DNA of 64,000 nt. Origin: an uncultured SAR86 cluster bacterium (GTDB taxonomy: Bacteria; Pseudomonadota; Gammaproteobacteria; Magnimaribacterales; D2472). Position 1 is the stretch's first letter. The number at the start of each line of letters is the position of its first letter. Where the stretch lies: contig CACBPP010000004.1 of the NCBI GenBank assembly GCA_902541175.1, positions 53,747 to 117,746 on the forward strand, in the 5' to 3' direction. The position numbers were made by a program, and so were the translations under genes. Below the pieces are notes generated by a model. That model worked only from the letters and a program-made list of their open reading frames with translations. It had not been told where the DNA came from and did not search any database. This document shows positions 56,015-64,000 of the stretch, piece after piece.

Positions 56015-57103
56015 ATGTCAAATGATTTTTCTGAGTTTTTAAAACTTATTCAACCAAAGCTATCATTTGAAGAATCAACTCATCCCTCCGAACCAGATTA
56101 TTCAGACAAATATAATTGGGCTGCAACACCTGACATTGAAGGACAACAATTTTATGTTCCTAATTCAGAATACGAGATTAAGAAAAACAATGACGTAGAC
56201 GTATTTTATATCCATCCTACAGGTTTTTATGAAACATCTTGGAATTCTGACATGGATAAGGCTAAATCAGCATACGAAAGAACTGAAATCATGCTTGGTA
56301 ATCAAGCTTCTGCATTTAATGGAAGTTGTAATATATATGCACCAGAATATAGACAAGCTACATATTTCTCTTTTTTTGATAAAGACGATAATGGTAAAAA
56401 AGCTTTAGATTTGGCATATGAAGATATTAAAAATGCATTTAATTATTTTTTAGAATTTTTTAATAATGGTAAGCCTTTCATTATTGCTGCTCATAGCCAA
56501 GGAGCACTTCTAGCTCATAGGTTATTAAATAAAAAAATAAATAATTCACAAATTCAGGATCGATTTATTTGTGCTTATGTAATAGGGTATATCATCCCTG
56601 AAAAATTTTATGATGATATTTTTCCAAATATTAAAAAATCAGAGAACTATGACGACACAAATTGCATAATTTCTTGGTCAACTGTTGTTGAGGGATTTAA
56701 AAGAAATAGAGAAAAGACTCTTTTTTGGAAACCTGATGGTTGGTCTATTGAACCTATGAAACAAAAAATCATTTCTACAAATCCATTCTCATGGACTAAT
56801 GATGATAAATGGCATTCAAATGAAATTAACAAATCCATAATTAATAAAGCTCAAAATTATGATTTTTTAGATCGTTTTCGTAAAGAGCACACAGGAACTA
56901 AAAAATCTATTGGACTAACCAGAATTCAGGGCTTTAATGCAATGCTTAATAATGAATCAGGACTTGTTGAAACTAATGGCCCTTTGATAGAAAATATTCA
57001 AAAGATGAAATTCTTTAATGGCGATCTGCACTCGCTTGATATGATGCTTTTTTGGGGTTCATTGAGGCAAAATATTAAAGATAGAATAGATGCATTCATA
57101 TAA
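56015..57103 (+). CDS. DUF3089 family alpha/beta hydrolase
   Basis: A 362-aa protein without signal peptide. The DUF3089 hallmarks are VDVFYIHPTGF (62-72), CNIYAPEYRQATYFSF, and the nucleophile in AAHSQGALLAHRLL. The C-terminal DLHSLDMMLFW supplies the His. The family belongs to the alpha/beta hydrolases and is experimentally little studied. It starts directly behind the HD gene and overlaps the next hydrolase by 14 bases, so translation is coupled. Together with its neighbours it could break down an ester taken up by the downstream GPH carrier. Confidence 0.9.
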   Translation: MSNDFSEFLKLIQPKLSFEESTHPSEPDYSDKYNWAATPDIEGQQFYVPNSEYEIKKNNDVDVFYIHPTGFYETSWNSDMDKAKSAYERTEIMLGNQASAFNGSCNIYAPEYRQATYFSFFDKDDNGKKALDLAYEDIKNAFNYFLEFFNNGKPFIIAAHSQGALLAHRLLNKKINNSQIQDRFICAYVIGYIIPEKFYDDIFPNIKKSENYDDTNCIISWSTVVEGFKRNREKTLFWKPDGWSIEPMKQKIISTNPFSWTNDDKWHSNEINKSIINKAQNYDFLDRFRKEHTGTKKSIGLTRIQGFNAMLNNESGLVETNGPLIENIQKMKFFNGDLHSLDMMLFWGSLRQNIKDRIDAFI

Positions 57104-58067
57104 ATTTTTAATTTTAATTATTATGTTTACAAATTCGAATTTATTCTCGTATGAAGAGGGCAAGGCTCTAAATAAAGATATAGAAATATACTATCGTGAT
57201 TATGGTCCTATTGATGCAGAGCCAATATTACTTGTTCAAGGATTAGGAGGACAGTTAGTTAATTGGCCGCAACACCTAATAGAATTTTTGATTGAAAATA
57301 ATTTTAGGCCAATTGTATTTGATAATAGAGATACAGGCCTTTCAACACGAATTAATAGTGATTCATTTAGTGACGAAAAAAGAAGTAATACAATTGTACG
57401 AAGTTATATCAGATATTATTTAAGACTTCCTATTGAATCTGAATATACGATTGATGATATGGCAAATGATGCAATAGCAGTTCTAGATGAACTCAATATC
57501 TCGCAGGCACATGTATTAGGTATTTCAATGGGAGGAATGATAGCTCAAATAGTTGCATCAACTCATTCAGATAGAACAAAAACATTCACATTAATAGCTT
57601 CAACTGCCTCAACTCCATCTCCATTAAATGGACCAACACGAAAAGTTAGAAAATTATTAATGGACAGGACAAAAAATCCAAACTCAACTATTGATCAAAG
57701 AGTTAACAGAACTAGAAAAATATTTTCTGAAATAGGATATCAAGGAATAGATTTAAATACTGATGAATTTTATCAAGATATTTCAAGCTCTATTAAAAGA
57801 GGTGGAAATGATGATACTGGTTTTGGTAGACAACTAACAGCAATTCTTGGCTCAGAAAATAGACTTGATAAGGTTAAATCAATTAAGGCACCGACTCTTA
57901 TCATTCATGGTAAAGAGGACCCATTAATTAAGGTTAAAAATGCATATAAAACAAATAAACTCATTAAAGATAGTAAATTAATAGTAATAACTGATATGAG
58001 ACATTTAATAGAACCACCTGTATTTGATCAATTCAAACAAGACCTTTTAAATCATTTAAAAAATTAA
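57090..58067 (+). CDS. Exported alpha/beta hydrolase
   Basis: A 325-aa hydrolase with a signal-like N terminus (SYKFLILIIMFTNSNLFS). LLVQGLGGQLVNWP (48-61), VFDNRDTGLS (77-86), nucleophile Ser146 in GISMGG, an Asp in GKEDPLI and a His in DMRHLIEP complete the catalytic set. It resembles the general esterase/lipase group with a DNRDxGxS motif. It probably works in the periplasm, whereas the DUF3089 partner is cytoplasmic. The ATG is inside the end of the DUF3089 gene. The carrier gene follows 13 bases later. Confidence 0.87.
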   Translation: MHSYKFLILIIMFTNSNLFSYEEGKALNKDIEIYYRDYGPIDAEPILLVQGLGGQLVNWPQHLIEFLIENNFRPIVFDNRDTGLSTRINSDSFSDEKRSNTIVRSYIRYYLRLPIESEYTIDDMANDAIAVLDELNISQAHVLGISMGGMIAQIVASTHSDRTKTFTLIASTASTPSPLNGPTRKVRKLLMDRTKNPNSTIDQRVNRTRKIFSEIGYQGIDLNTDEFYQDISSSIKRGGNDDTGFGRQLTAILGSENRLDKVKSIKAPTLIIHGKEDPLIKVKNAYKTNKLIKDSKLIVITDMRHLIEPPVFDQFKQDLLNHLKN

Positions 58068-58079
58068 TCCTTCTAAATA

Positions 58080-59474
58080 ATGCTATCTAAAAAATTTAAA
58101 ATTAATTATTCTATTGGCGCTGTTGCTAACGGCGTTAAAACTGATACTTTTACTTTTTTCTTATTATTTTTTTATAGCAATATTATTGGATTGAATCCAG
58201 GTTTAGCAGGCTCTGCAATATTTATTGCTTTATGTATTGATGCTATTACTGATCCACTAATGGGAACGATATCAGACAGAACAAAATCATCATTAGGACG
58301 AAGACATCCATATATGTTCATTTCATTTTTACCTATGTCTTTAGGTTATATATTTTTATTTGCTCCAAGACAGGCTTGGGATATGTCACAAACCGACCTT
58401 TTCCTATGGATGACAATATTTACAGTATTAACAAGACTTGGAATGACTTTATTTGATATACCTCATCGTGCATTTGGAGGAGAAGTTACAAAAGATTATC
58501 AAGAACGAACTATTTTAATGTCTTGGAGAGAGGCGTTTGGTTGGATTGCCGGATTAAGTAATGCTTTTTTAGGATATGGTATCTTTTTTGCTTCAACTCC
58601 AGAATATCCTCAAGGACAGTTAAATCCAGATGCCTGGTTTCCATTTGCATTAACTGGTGCAATTGTGATGATTATAAGCGTTCTTTACTCTTCATATAGC
58701 ACTAAAGATGAAATAAAGTCTTTATCGAAATGGACTGGAAATATTACGTTAACTGATATTTTTAAGGAACTAAGAATAGCCATTGGAAATAAATCTTTTT
58801 TGATATTTTTCTTTGGTAATTTATTTTTATCTTTATCTTGGGGCTTAGCAAATTCTTTAACTCTTTTTGTAAATACATATTTTTGGGAATTTGAAGCTAC
58901 TCAAATCAAATATTTTTTACCTATTTATCTTATAGGAACTTTATTGGCATTATATTTTACTCCGAAGCTAGTTAAGTTATTTGATAAGAGAACTATTGTG
59001 ATGATTTCAATATCTATCGTTGGAATTTTTGCTCCTGCAGCATTTATTTTTTATAACCTCGGTTTAACTCCTTCAAAAGGTTCTTATGAGTTAGTTATGT
59101 TTATAAGTTCATTTTTAATAATTCTTATAACATCTAATATTATTGGTAATATGGTTCGCGACTCAATGGTTGGAGATATCGCTGATGAGGTTGAGTTGTA
59201 TAGTGGAAAAAGACAAGAAGGGATATTATTTGCAACTGTCGGATTTATGCAAAAATTAAATACTGGACTAGGATCATTTTTTGCAGGTCAGGTTTTAAAT
59301 TTCATTAATTTTGATAGATCAAATCATACCGCTGAACAGGCTTATACTCTTGCATTTGTTCAAGGACCTATAACGACATTACTAATGATAATACCATTAA
59401 TTATATTTAGTTTTTATTCGTTATCTTCTATACGACACAAGGAAATTATTGAATCTCTTAAATCAAGAAATTAA
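58080..59474 (+). CDS. GPH family sugar:cation symporter (MelB-like MFS)
   Basis: Inner-membrane carrier of 464 aa with 12 helices. DAITDPLMGTISDRTKSSLGRRHPYM (near residue 55) is the GPH/MelB signature. DIADEVELYSGKRQEG (near residue 370) is its C-terminal counterpart. Family members import sugars, glucuronides or glycosides with sodium or protons. It is the last gene of the five-gene run behind tRNA-Ser. Its 3' end overlaps the convergent DUF349 gene by 12 bases. The true substrate may be a glycoside or an ester processed by the two hydrolases. Confidence 0.9.
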   Translation: MLSKKFKINYSIGAVANGVKTDTFTFFLLFFYSNIIGLNPGLAGSAIFIALCIDAITDPLMGTISDRTKSSLGRRHPYMFISFLPMSLGYIFLFAPRQAWDMSQTDLFLWMTIFTVLTRLGMTLFDIPHRAFGGEVTKDYQERTILMSWREAFGWIAGLSNAFLGYGIFFASTPEYPQGQLNPDAWFPFALTGAIVMIISVLYSSYSTKDEIKSLSKWTGNITLTDIFKELRIAIGNKSFLIFFFGNLFLSLSWGLANSLTLFVNTYFWEFEATQIKYFLPIYLIGTLLALYFTPKLVKLFDKRTIVMISISIVGIFAPAAFIFYNLGLTPSKGSYELVMFISSFLIILITSNIIGNMVRDSMVGDIADEVELYSGKRQEGILFATVGFMQKLNTGLGSFFAGQVLNFINFDRSNHTAEQAYTLAFVQGPITTLLMIIPLIIFSFYSLSSIRHKEIIESLKSRN

Positions 59475-60890
59475 TCTATCAACACATTTTATAATTCTTT
59501 TCCAAATATTTGCATGAATGGTTTTTGAATCATTTTTTGAAAAATTATTTATAAAATGATTTATCAATGAATCCATATCATTCGTATTTAAATCATTATT
59601 TTTATTAAATTTATTACTTAACATCTCTAGCTGAATATTATTTCTGATAGATTGATCTTTTTTTAAAGAGTCAAGCCCAGCTAAAATTTCTAGTTTTACA
59701 CATGCATAATTTAATTCATCTATATTAGATTCAGTATTTTCAAGTGATTTTTGTATGGCATTTATAAAATTAGATGGCGCTTTATCAATTTCAATTTTTC
59801 CCAAGAGTACATCATATATATTAGCGTAGGCAACAAATCTATCTTTCTTTTTGGCGATATTAATATCATTAATTTTTGATTTGATGTCTTTAATAATATT
59901 TTTAAATTCTTTAGTATTTTTTGCATCAGAAATTTCATTTAAAGCTGATTTGACTTCAGAGATAGAAATTTCATTGCTGTTTAATTTTTTATTCAAATCA
60001 CCTATCTTATTAATTTCATCTGTTAATTTTTGCTTTCTCTCAACAAAAAACCTATCAGCATTTTTATTGAATTCATCCCACATTTTTTTTTCATTTTTCT
60101 TTCCAGCAGGACCTATATTTGACCACTCATCTTTTAGTTTAATAAATTCACTAATATTTTTTTCATTATCATCATTTGAAATTTCAGCAACTTTTTTTAT
60201 GAGTAATATCTTTTTTTCTTTATTTTCATCTTCTTGATGTTTTATTTCATCATTTATTGGTTTTCTAGCCTCAAAATATAGTTTTTTAAGTTTATCTAAG
60301 TCTTCATCTAAAACTGGGGCATATTTTTGCCACTCTTTAAAGGTTTTTTGAAGAAATATAATTAAATTTTTAGAATTAGGCCATTTGTTTGAATTATCAT
60401 TAACAAACTTATTAATATCGTTAATAATCTCATTTCTTTTTGATGCATTTTTAACTTTTATTTGTTTTATTTCATCAAAATATTCTTTACAAGGTTCCCA
60501 TGCTTTTTTAGTAAGATCATTAAAGTTTAGCCATTGTGATTTTGATGCAGGCTTGCTTGATAGGTCTAATAATTGCCATTGAGTATGTATTTCATGAATT
60601 TTGTGGGCATGTTTTCTTGGATTATTGTTTGGATTTTTAATCAAATTATCCAACTTATTTATTAATTCATTTCTTTTAGGATTTGTTGCAAAAGATGATA
60701 TTTCATCAAAATATCTTGATTTACTAATAGCAGCATTAATTTTATGTCTTAATTTGTTAGGTATTTTATCTAAGGCTTTAGATTCTTTAAGAACATTTCT
60801 TAGCCTCTTTTGAGCATTCTTTATTGAGCCGTCAGAAAATAATCTTTCAGCTGCTTCTAATTCTTTAAATAAATGTTGATTAGTTTCCAC
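59463..60890 (-). CDS. DUF349 repeat protein
   Basis: A 475-aa Lys/Asn/Glu-rich, almost wholly alpha-helical protein built from DUF349-type repeats. Each has a Trp-centred pattern such as IHTQWQLLDLSSKPASKSQW, LKDEWSNIGPAGKKNEKKMW and FKEWQKYAPVL. Residues 20-330 hold about four repeats, and the C-terminal part is helical without repeats. There is no signal peptide or membrane helix. DUF349 proteins are of uncertain role; a large proteobacterial member has been linked to envelope and nucleic-acid related effects. It starts at an ATG and is divergent from trpS across 33 bases. Confidence 0.85.
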   Translation of the reverse strand: METNQHLFKELEAAERLFSDGSIKNAQKRLRNVLKESKALDKIPNKLRHKINAAISKSRYFDEISSFATNPKRNELINKLDNLIKNPNNNPRKHAHKIHEIHTQWQLLDLSSKPASKSQWLNFNDLTKKAWEPCKEYFDEIKQIKVKNASKRNEIINDINKFVNDNSNKWPNSKNLIIFLQKTFKEWQKYAPVLDEDLDKLKKLYFEARKPINDEIKHQEDENKEKKILLIKKVAEISNDDNEKNISEFIKLKDEWSNIGPAGKKNEKKMWDEFNKNADRFFVERKQKLTDEINKIGDLNKKLNSNEISISEVKSALNEISDAKNTKEFKNIIKDIKSKINDINIAKKKDRFVAYANIYDVLLGKIEIDKAPSNFINAIQKSLENTESNIDELNYACVKLEILAGLDSLKKDQSIRNNIQLEMLSNKFNKNNDLNTNDMDSLINHFINNFSKNDSKTIHANIWKRIIKCVDRLIS

Positions 60891-60923
60891 AATATTTATA
60901 TATGATGTTTATAATTATACTAA

Positions 60924-61916
60924 ATGAAAAAGCGAATTCTAACAGGAATTACAACAACTGGCACACCACACATTGGAAATTATATCGGTGCTATTCGTCC
61001 TGCAATTGAGATGACTAAAGATTCTGATGAATCTTTCTTTTTCTTAGCAGATTATCACTCAATTATTAAAAATCAGGACTCAGATTCTATAAAAAATTCT
61101 GTAAAGAATGTTGCATTAGCATGGTTATCTTCTGGATTAGACCCAAATAAATCCTATTTTTATAAACAGTCTGATGTTCCAGAAATAATTGAGTTGTGCT
61201 GGATTCTAAACTGCGTAACTGCAAAAGGGTTAATGAATAGGGCTCATGCGTATAAAGCAGCAACGTCAATAAATGAAAATGATCCTGATAAAGGAATTAC
61301 AATGGGATTATTTTCATATCCTGTACTAATGGCTGCAGATATTCTTATGTTTGATTCAACACATGTTCCAGTTGGATCGGATCAAGTTCAGCATCTAGAA
61401 ATGACAAGAGATATTGCTGCTAGATTTAATCACTTATATAAACCAATTTTAACTCTACCAGATCCTATTATTCAGGATAAAGAAAATGTAGTTCCTGGAT
61501 TAGATGGAAGAAAAATGAGCAAATCTTATGGAAATGTTATACCTCTTTTGGAAAGTGAAAAGATATTGAAGAAATCAGTTATGAAAATTGTTACAAATTC
61601 TTTGGAGCCAGGGGAGCCAAAGGATTCATCAGATTGTACTATTTTTAGTTTGTTTAAAAATTTTGTTGATGATTCAGAGATGAAATCAATACAAAAAGCG
61701 TATGACGAAGGCATTGCTTGGGGTGAGGCTAAAGAAATGCTATTTAATTCAATAAATGACGAACTTGAGCCTATACGATTAAAATTTGAAGAACTCAAAG
61801 AGGACAATGATTATATTAATGATTTATTGAGTGACGGTGCTAAAAAGGCAAGAGACATTGCAAAAGACAAAATTTTTCAAGTCAAAGAAGCTATTGGAAT
61901 AACTAAAATATCTTAA
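60924..61916 (+). CDS. trpS: Tryptophanyl-tRNA synthetase
   Basis: A 330-aa class I synthetase. The HIGH-like motif is in TGTPHIGNYIGAIRP (about 11-25), GSDQVQHLEMTRDIAARFN is the Trp-pocket stretch, and KMSKSYGNVIPL is the KMSKS loop near residue 198. The length is normal. The start is the ATG at 60924. The MFS gene starts on the last base of its stop codon, so both are cotranscribed. Confidence 0.97.
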   Translation: MKKRILTGITTTGTPHIGNYIGAIRPAIEMTKDSDESFFFLADYHSIIKNQDSDSIKNSVKNVALAWLSSGLDPNKSYFYKQSDVPEIIELCWILNCVTAKGLMNRAHAYKAATSINENDPDKGITMGLFSYPVLMAADILMFDSTHVPVGSDQVQHLEMTRDIAARFNHLYKPILTLPDPIIQDKENVVPGLDGRKMSKSYGNVIPLLESEKILKKSVMKIVTNSLEPGEPKDSSDCTIFSLFKNFVDDSEMKSIQKAYDEGIAWGEAKEMLFNSINDELEPIRLKFEELKEDNDYINDLLSDGAKKARDIAKDKIFQVKEAIGITKIS

Positions 61917-63109
61917 TGTCGTTATCAGGTTCCACATGGTTAAAATTTGGCCTATTTACAGTTGGGCTTGGTCAATCCTTTGTTTTTGTTTTAGTACCTC
62001 CTTTAGCAAGAGATTTAGGTTTGACAGAAATTCAGACCTCATCAATTTTTGCTATCTCTGCAGTAGCGTGGGCATTAACCAGTGCGTTTTGGGGGAGAGC
62101 AAGTGACAAATATGGTAGAAGAAATATAGCAATTCTAGGATTGCTTGGATATGGTATTTCATTAATTGCATTAATTACTCCATTATTCTTAGTTGAACGA
62201 AATTTACTTAATTTAAGTCTTTTATTTCCTGCATTGGTATTGGGGAGATTAATTAATGGATTAGTTGGATCTGCTACAAGACCAGCTTCGTTTGCATATG
62301 TTGCTGATACTACTCCAAAAGAAAAAAGAACAGTTAAGTTTGCAAGACTAGAATCAAGTTTTCTTTTAGGAACTGTTGCTGGACCTTTGATTGGCGGATT
62401 TTTGTTTTTAATAACAAATGAAACACCTTTTTATGTATTTTCTTTATGTGCTTTGATAGCGGCAATTGGGATATATAAAAATTTAGATTCATCAAAAAGC
62501 ACTGATATCAAATCTGAAATATCATCAAAGATAAAATGGAATTCAAAATCCATTCTTCCATTTTTATTTTTTGCAGCTGTATTAAGTTTATGCCAATCGT
62601 CATTACTTCAATCGATTGGTTTTTATATTACTGATTTTTTTGGAGATTTAGAAAACCTACCGACCCTAATAAGCATGACTTTTGGATTATTATCAATGTC
62701 AACCATTTTTAGCCAATATATATTTACAGACGCATTTCCATTGAACAACTATTATCTTTTATTAATTGGCACTATATTGTTAGTATTTTCTTACTTTACA
62801 ATGGCCTTTTTTCCAACAATATCAATATATTATTTATCTGTAATTGTTTTAGGTGTTGGATTTGGTATGACTAGGCCTGCATTATCTTCATCTCTTTCAT
62901 TAGCGCAAACACCTGAAAATCAAGGATCTGCTGCAGGTTATTTAGGTTCTGTTATTCCTATTGGCCATATGACAACTCCTTTCATTGCTATGCCAATATA
63001 TGCAATTAATCCATCTTACTTGTATTATTTCAGTTCATTCTTATGTATAGGATTAATACTATTTATAATATCTAATCCAACGATAAGAAAAACCAAAGAT
63101 TATGAGTAA
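61916..63109 (+). CDS. MFS efflux-type transporter
   Basis: Inner-membrane carrier of 397 aa with 12 helices of the drug:H+ antiporter type. WGRASDKYGRRNIAILGLLGYG after helix 2 is the MFS motif A, and LGRLINGLVGSATRPASFAYVAD is the motif B/C region. Its substrate is unknown. It starts overlapping the trpS stop (ATG shares the A of TAA), and its end overlaps hemH by eight bases, so the run trpS, MFS, hemH is one transcript. Confidence 0.87.
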   Translation: MSLSGSTWLKFGLFTVGLGQSFVFVLVPPLARDLGLTEIQTSSIFAISAVAWALTSAFWGRASDKYGRRNIAILGLLGYGISLIALITPLFLVERNLLNLSLLFPALVLGRLINGLVGSATRPASFAYVADTTPKEKRTVKFARLESSFLLGTVAGPLIGGFLFLITNETPFYVFSLCALIAAIGIYKNLDSSKSTDIKSEISSKIKWNSKSILPFLFFAAVLSLCQSSLLQSIGFYITDFFGDLENLPTLISMTFGLLSMSTIFSQYIFTDAFPLNNYYLLLIGTILLVFSYFTMAFFPTISIYYLSVIVLGVGFGMTRPALSSSLSLAQTPENQGSAAGYLGSVIPIGHMTTPFIAMPIYAINPSYLYYFSSFLCIGLILFIISNPTIRKTKDYE

Positions 63110-64000
63110 ATCATTATTATTAATAAATTTAGGAACACCTGATAAACCTACTTATTTTAGTGTTTTTAAATACCTTAGACAGTTCTTGATGGATGGAAGG
63201 GTCATAAATATCAATCCTATATTAAGATATATTTTGGTTAATTTTATAATCTGTCCAACTCGTTCATTCTCATCTACAAAGATCTACAAAGAGGTATGGG
63301 ATTCAAAAACAGGCTCACCATTACTTCACAATACAAAAGAACTTACAAAAAAAATTAAATCTAGGTTGCATGAGTATGATGTACATTTTGCAATGCGATA
63401 CCAAAATCCATCTATTGAAAAAGTAATAGATGATATTTTGAAAAAAAATCCTGATGAGCTAATAATTCTTCCGCTTTTTCCTCATTATGCTGCTGCTACA
63501 ACTGGTTCAGTGTATGAAGAAGTTTCGAGAATACTATCAAAGCGCTGGGTTGTGCCCAAAATAAAATTTATAAATCAATTTTATGATAATGATAAATTTA
63601 TTGATGCATGGATTGACAAGGCATCAAAGTTTCAAATAGATACTTATGACAAGATTATATTTAGTTACCACGGAATCCCAAATAGTCATGTAGACAATGT
63701 ATATCCAGATTCTATGTGTGCAGATCATAATTGTGAGATGGAAGTCACTCAAGATAATAAGTTTTGTTATAAAGCTACAACATATGAAACAACGAAAATC
63801 TTAGCTAAAAAGTTAAATATACCTGAGGATAAATATATAGTTACCTATCAATCTCGTTTAACAAATAAATGGCTAAGCCCGTTTACTGATGAGGTGTTAG
63901 AGTCACTCCCAAAAGATGATAAAAAAAATGTTTTAGTATTTTCACCTGCCTTTACAGCTGATTGTCTTGAAACAATCATTGAGATCGGTGATGAATATAA
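63102..64000 (+). CDS. hemH: Ferrochelatase (3' end cut by window edge)
   Basis: The first 299 codons of a ferrochelatase, which inserts iron into protoporphyrin IX to make heme at the inner membrane. LLLINLGTPDKPT opens the fold, and GSPLLHNTKELTKKI and LIILPLFPHYAAATTGS follow. The catalytic His at about residue 190 lies in FSYHGIPNSH. VFSPAFTADCLETIIEIGDEY is the conserved end segment with the acidic metal-path residues. The start is the ATG at 63102, which overlaps the MFS gene. Several Cys near CADHNCEMEV and FCYKATT lie where some bacterial enzymes have a conserved Cys cluster. Confidence 0.95.
   Translation, partial: MSKSLLLINLGTPDKPTYFSVFKYLRQFLMDGRVININPILRYILVNFIICPTRSFSSTKIYKEVWDSKTGSPLLHNTKELTKKIKSRLHEYDVHFAMRYQNPSIEKVIDDILKKNPDELIILPLFPHYAAATTGSVYEEVSRILSKRWVVPKIKFINQFYDNDKFIDAWIDKASKFQIDTYDKIIFSYHGIPNSHVDNVYPDSMCADHNCEMEVTQDNKFCYKATTYETTKILAKKLNIPEDKYIVTYQSRLTNKWLSPFTDEVLESLPKDDKKNVLVFSPAFTADCLETIIEIGDEY

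Overview
The window is an AT-rich, densely packed stretch of bacterial chromosome. Genes usually abut or overlap by a few bases, and there is no IS element, integrase, CRISPR array or rRNA. The conserved order trxB (opposite strand), ftsK, lolA-like, crcB, serS is typical of Gammaproteobacteria. The low GC, four TonB-dependent receptors (TBDTs), many alpha/beta hydrolases, two BCCT carriers and TPR-sulfotransferases suggest a streamlined marine gammaproteobacterium of the SAR86 type. That lineage is an inference from style and gene content, not from a marker phylogeny.

Layout. 1-7.5 kb is a phosphorus region: a partial PPK2 kinase, a PiT phosphate carrier, a TetR regulator divergent from a TBDT, and a beta-propeller phytase behind that TBDT, followed by an epoxide hydrolase. 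7.5-12.1 kb holds DedA, HIT, an MFS carrier, small membrane proteins, a glycerophosphodiester phosphodiesterase and a PlsC-like acyltransferase. 12.1-14.4 kb is a minus-strand nitrogen operon (TorF-like porin, glnK, amtB) with a near-consensus sigma-54 promoter and a terminator. 14.5-22.8 kb holds an SDR, acuI, trxB, ftsK, lolA-like, crcB, serS and a PhoD-like phosphatase. 22.9-34.3 kb starts with an Oar-like TBDT followed by a 2OG-Fe(II) oxygenase, then nupC, tspO, a FabH-like synthase, three alpha/beta hydrolases and a BCCT carrier. 34.3-50.8 kb carries a phage-type PD-(D/E)XK nuclease, an M28-like lipoprotein peptidase, two copies of a TBDT plus TPR-sulfotransferase module and a MAPEG protein. 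Between the two modules lies a SAM-II riboswitch controlling a homocysteine methyltransferase operon. 50.8-64 kb carries ggt, a class V aminotransferase, tRNA-Ser(UGA), a five-gene catabolic-looking cassette (hotdog, HD, DUF3089, hydrolase, GPH carrier), a DUF349 protein, trpS, an MFS carrier and a partial hemH.

How it fits together. Each of the four TBDT genes is followed by an intrinsic terminator and then, 4-32 bases later, by a co-directional enzyme gene (phytase, 2OG oxygenase, TPR-sulfotransferase twice). This looks like a repeated design of much receptor and little enzyme. Nitrogen is probably under NtrC/sigma-54 control and methionine synthesis under SAM control by RNA. The strongest leads are the duplicated TBDT/TPR-sulfotransferase modules, whose receptors share a Tyr-rich Cys-bounded segment, the SAM-II riboswitch and the sigma-54 promoter. 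Several small single-helix proteins (32-62 aa) sit in the few gaps. No stretch over 300 bases is without a gene.
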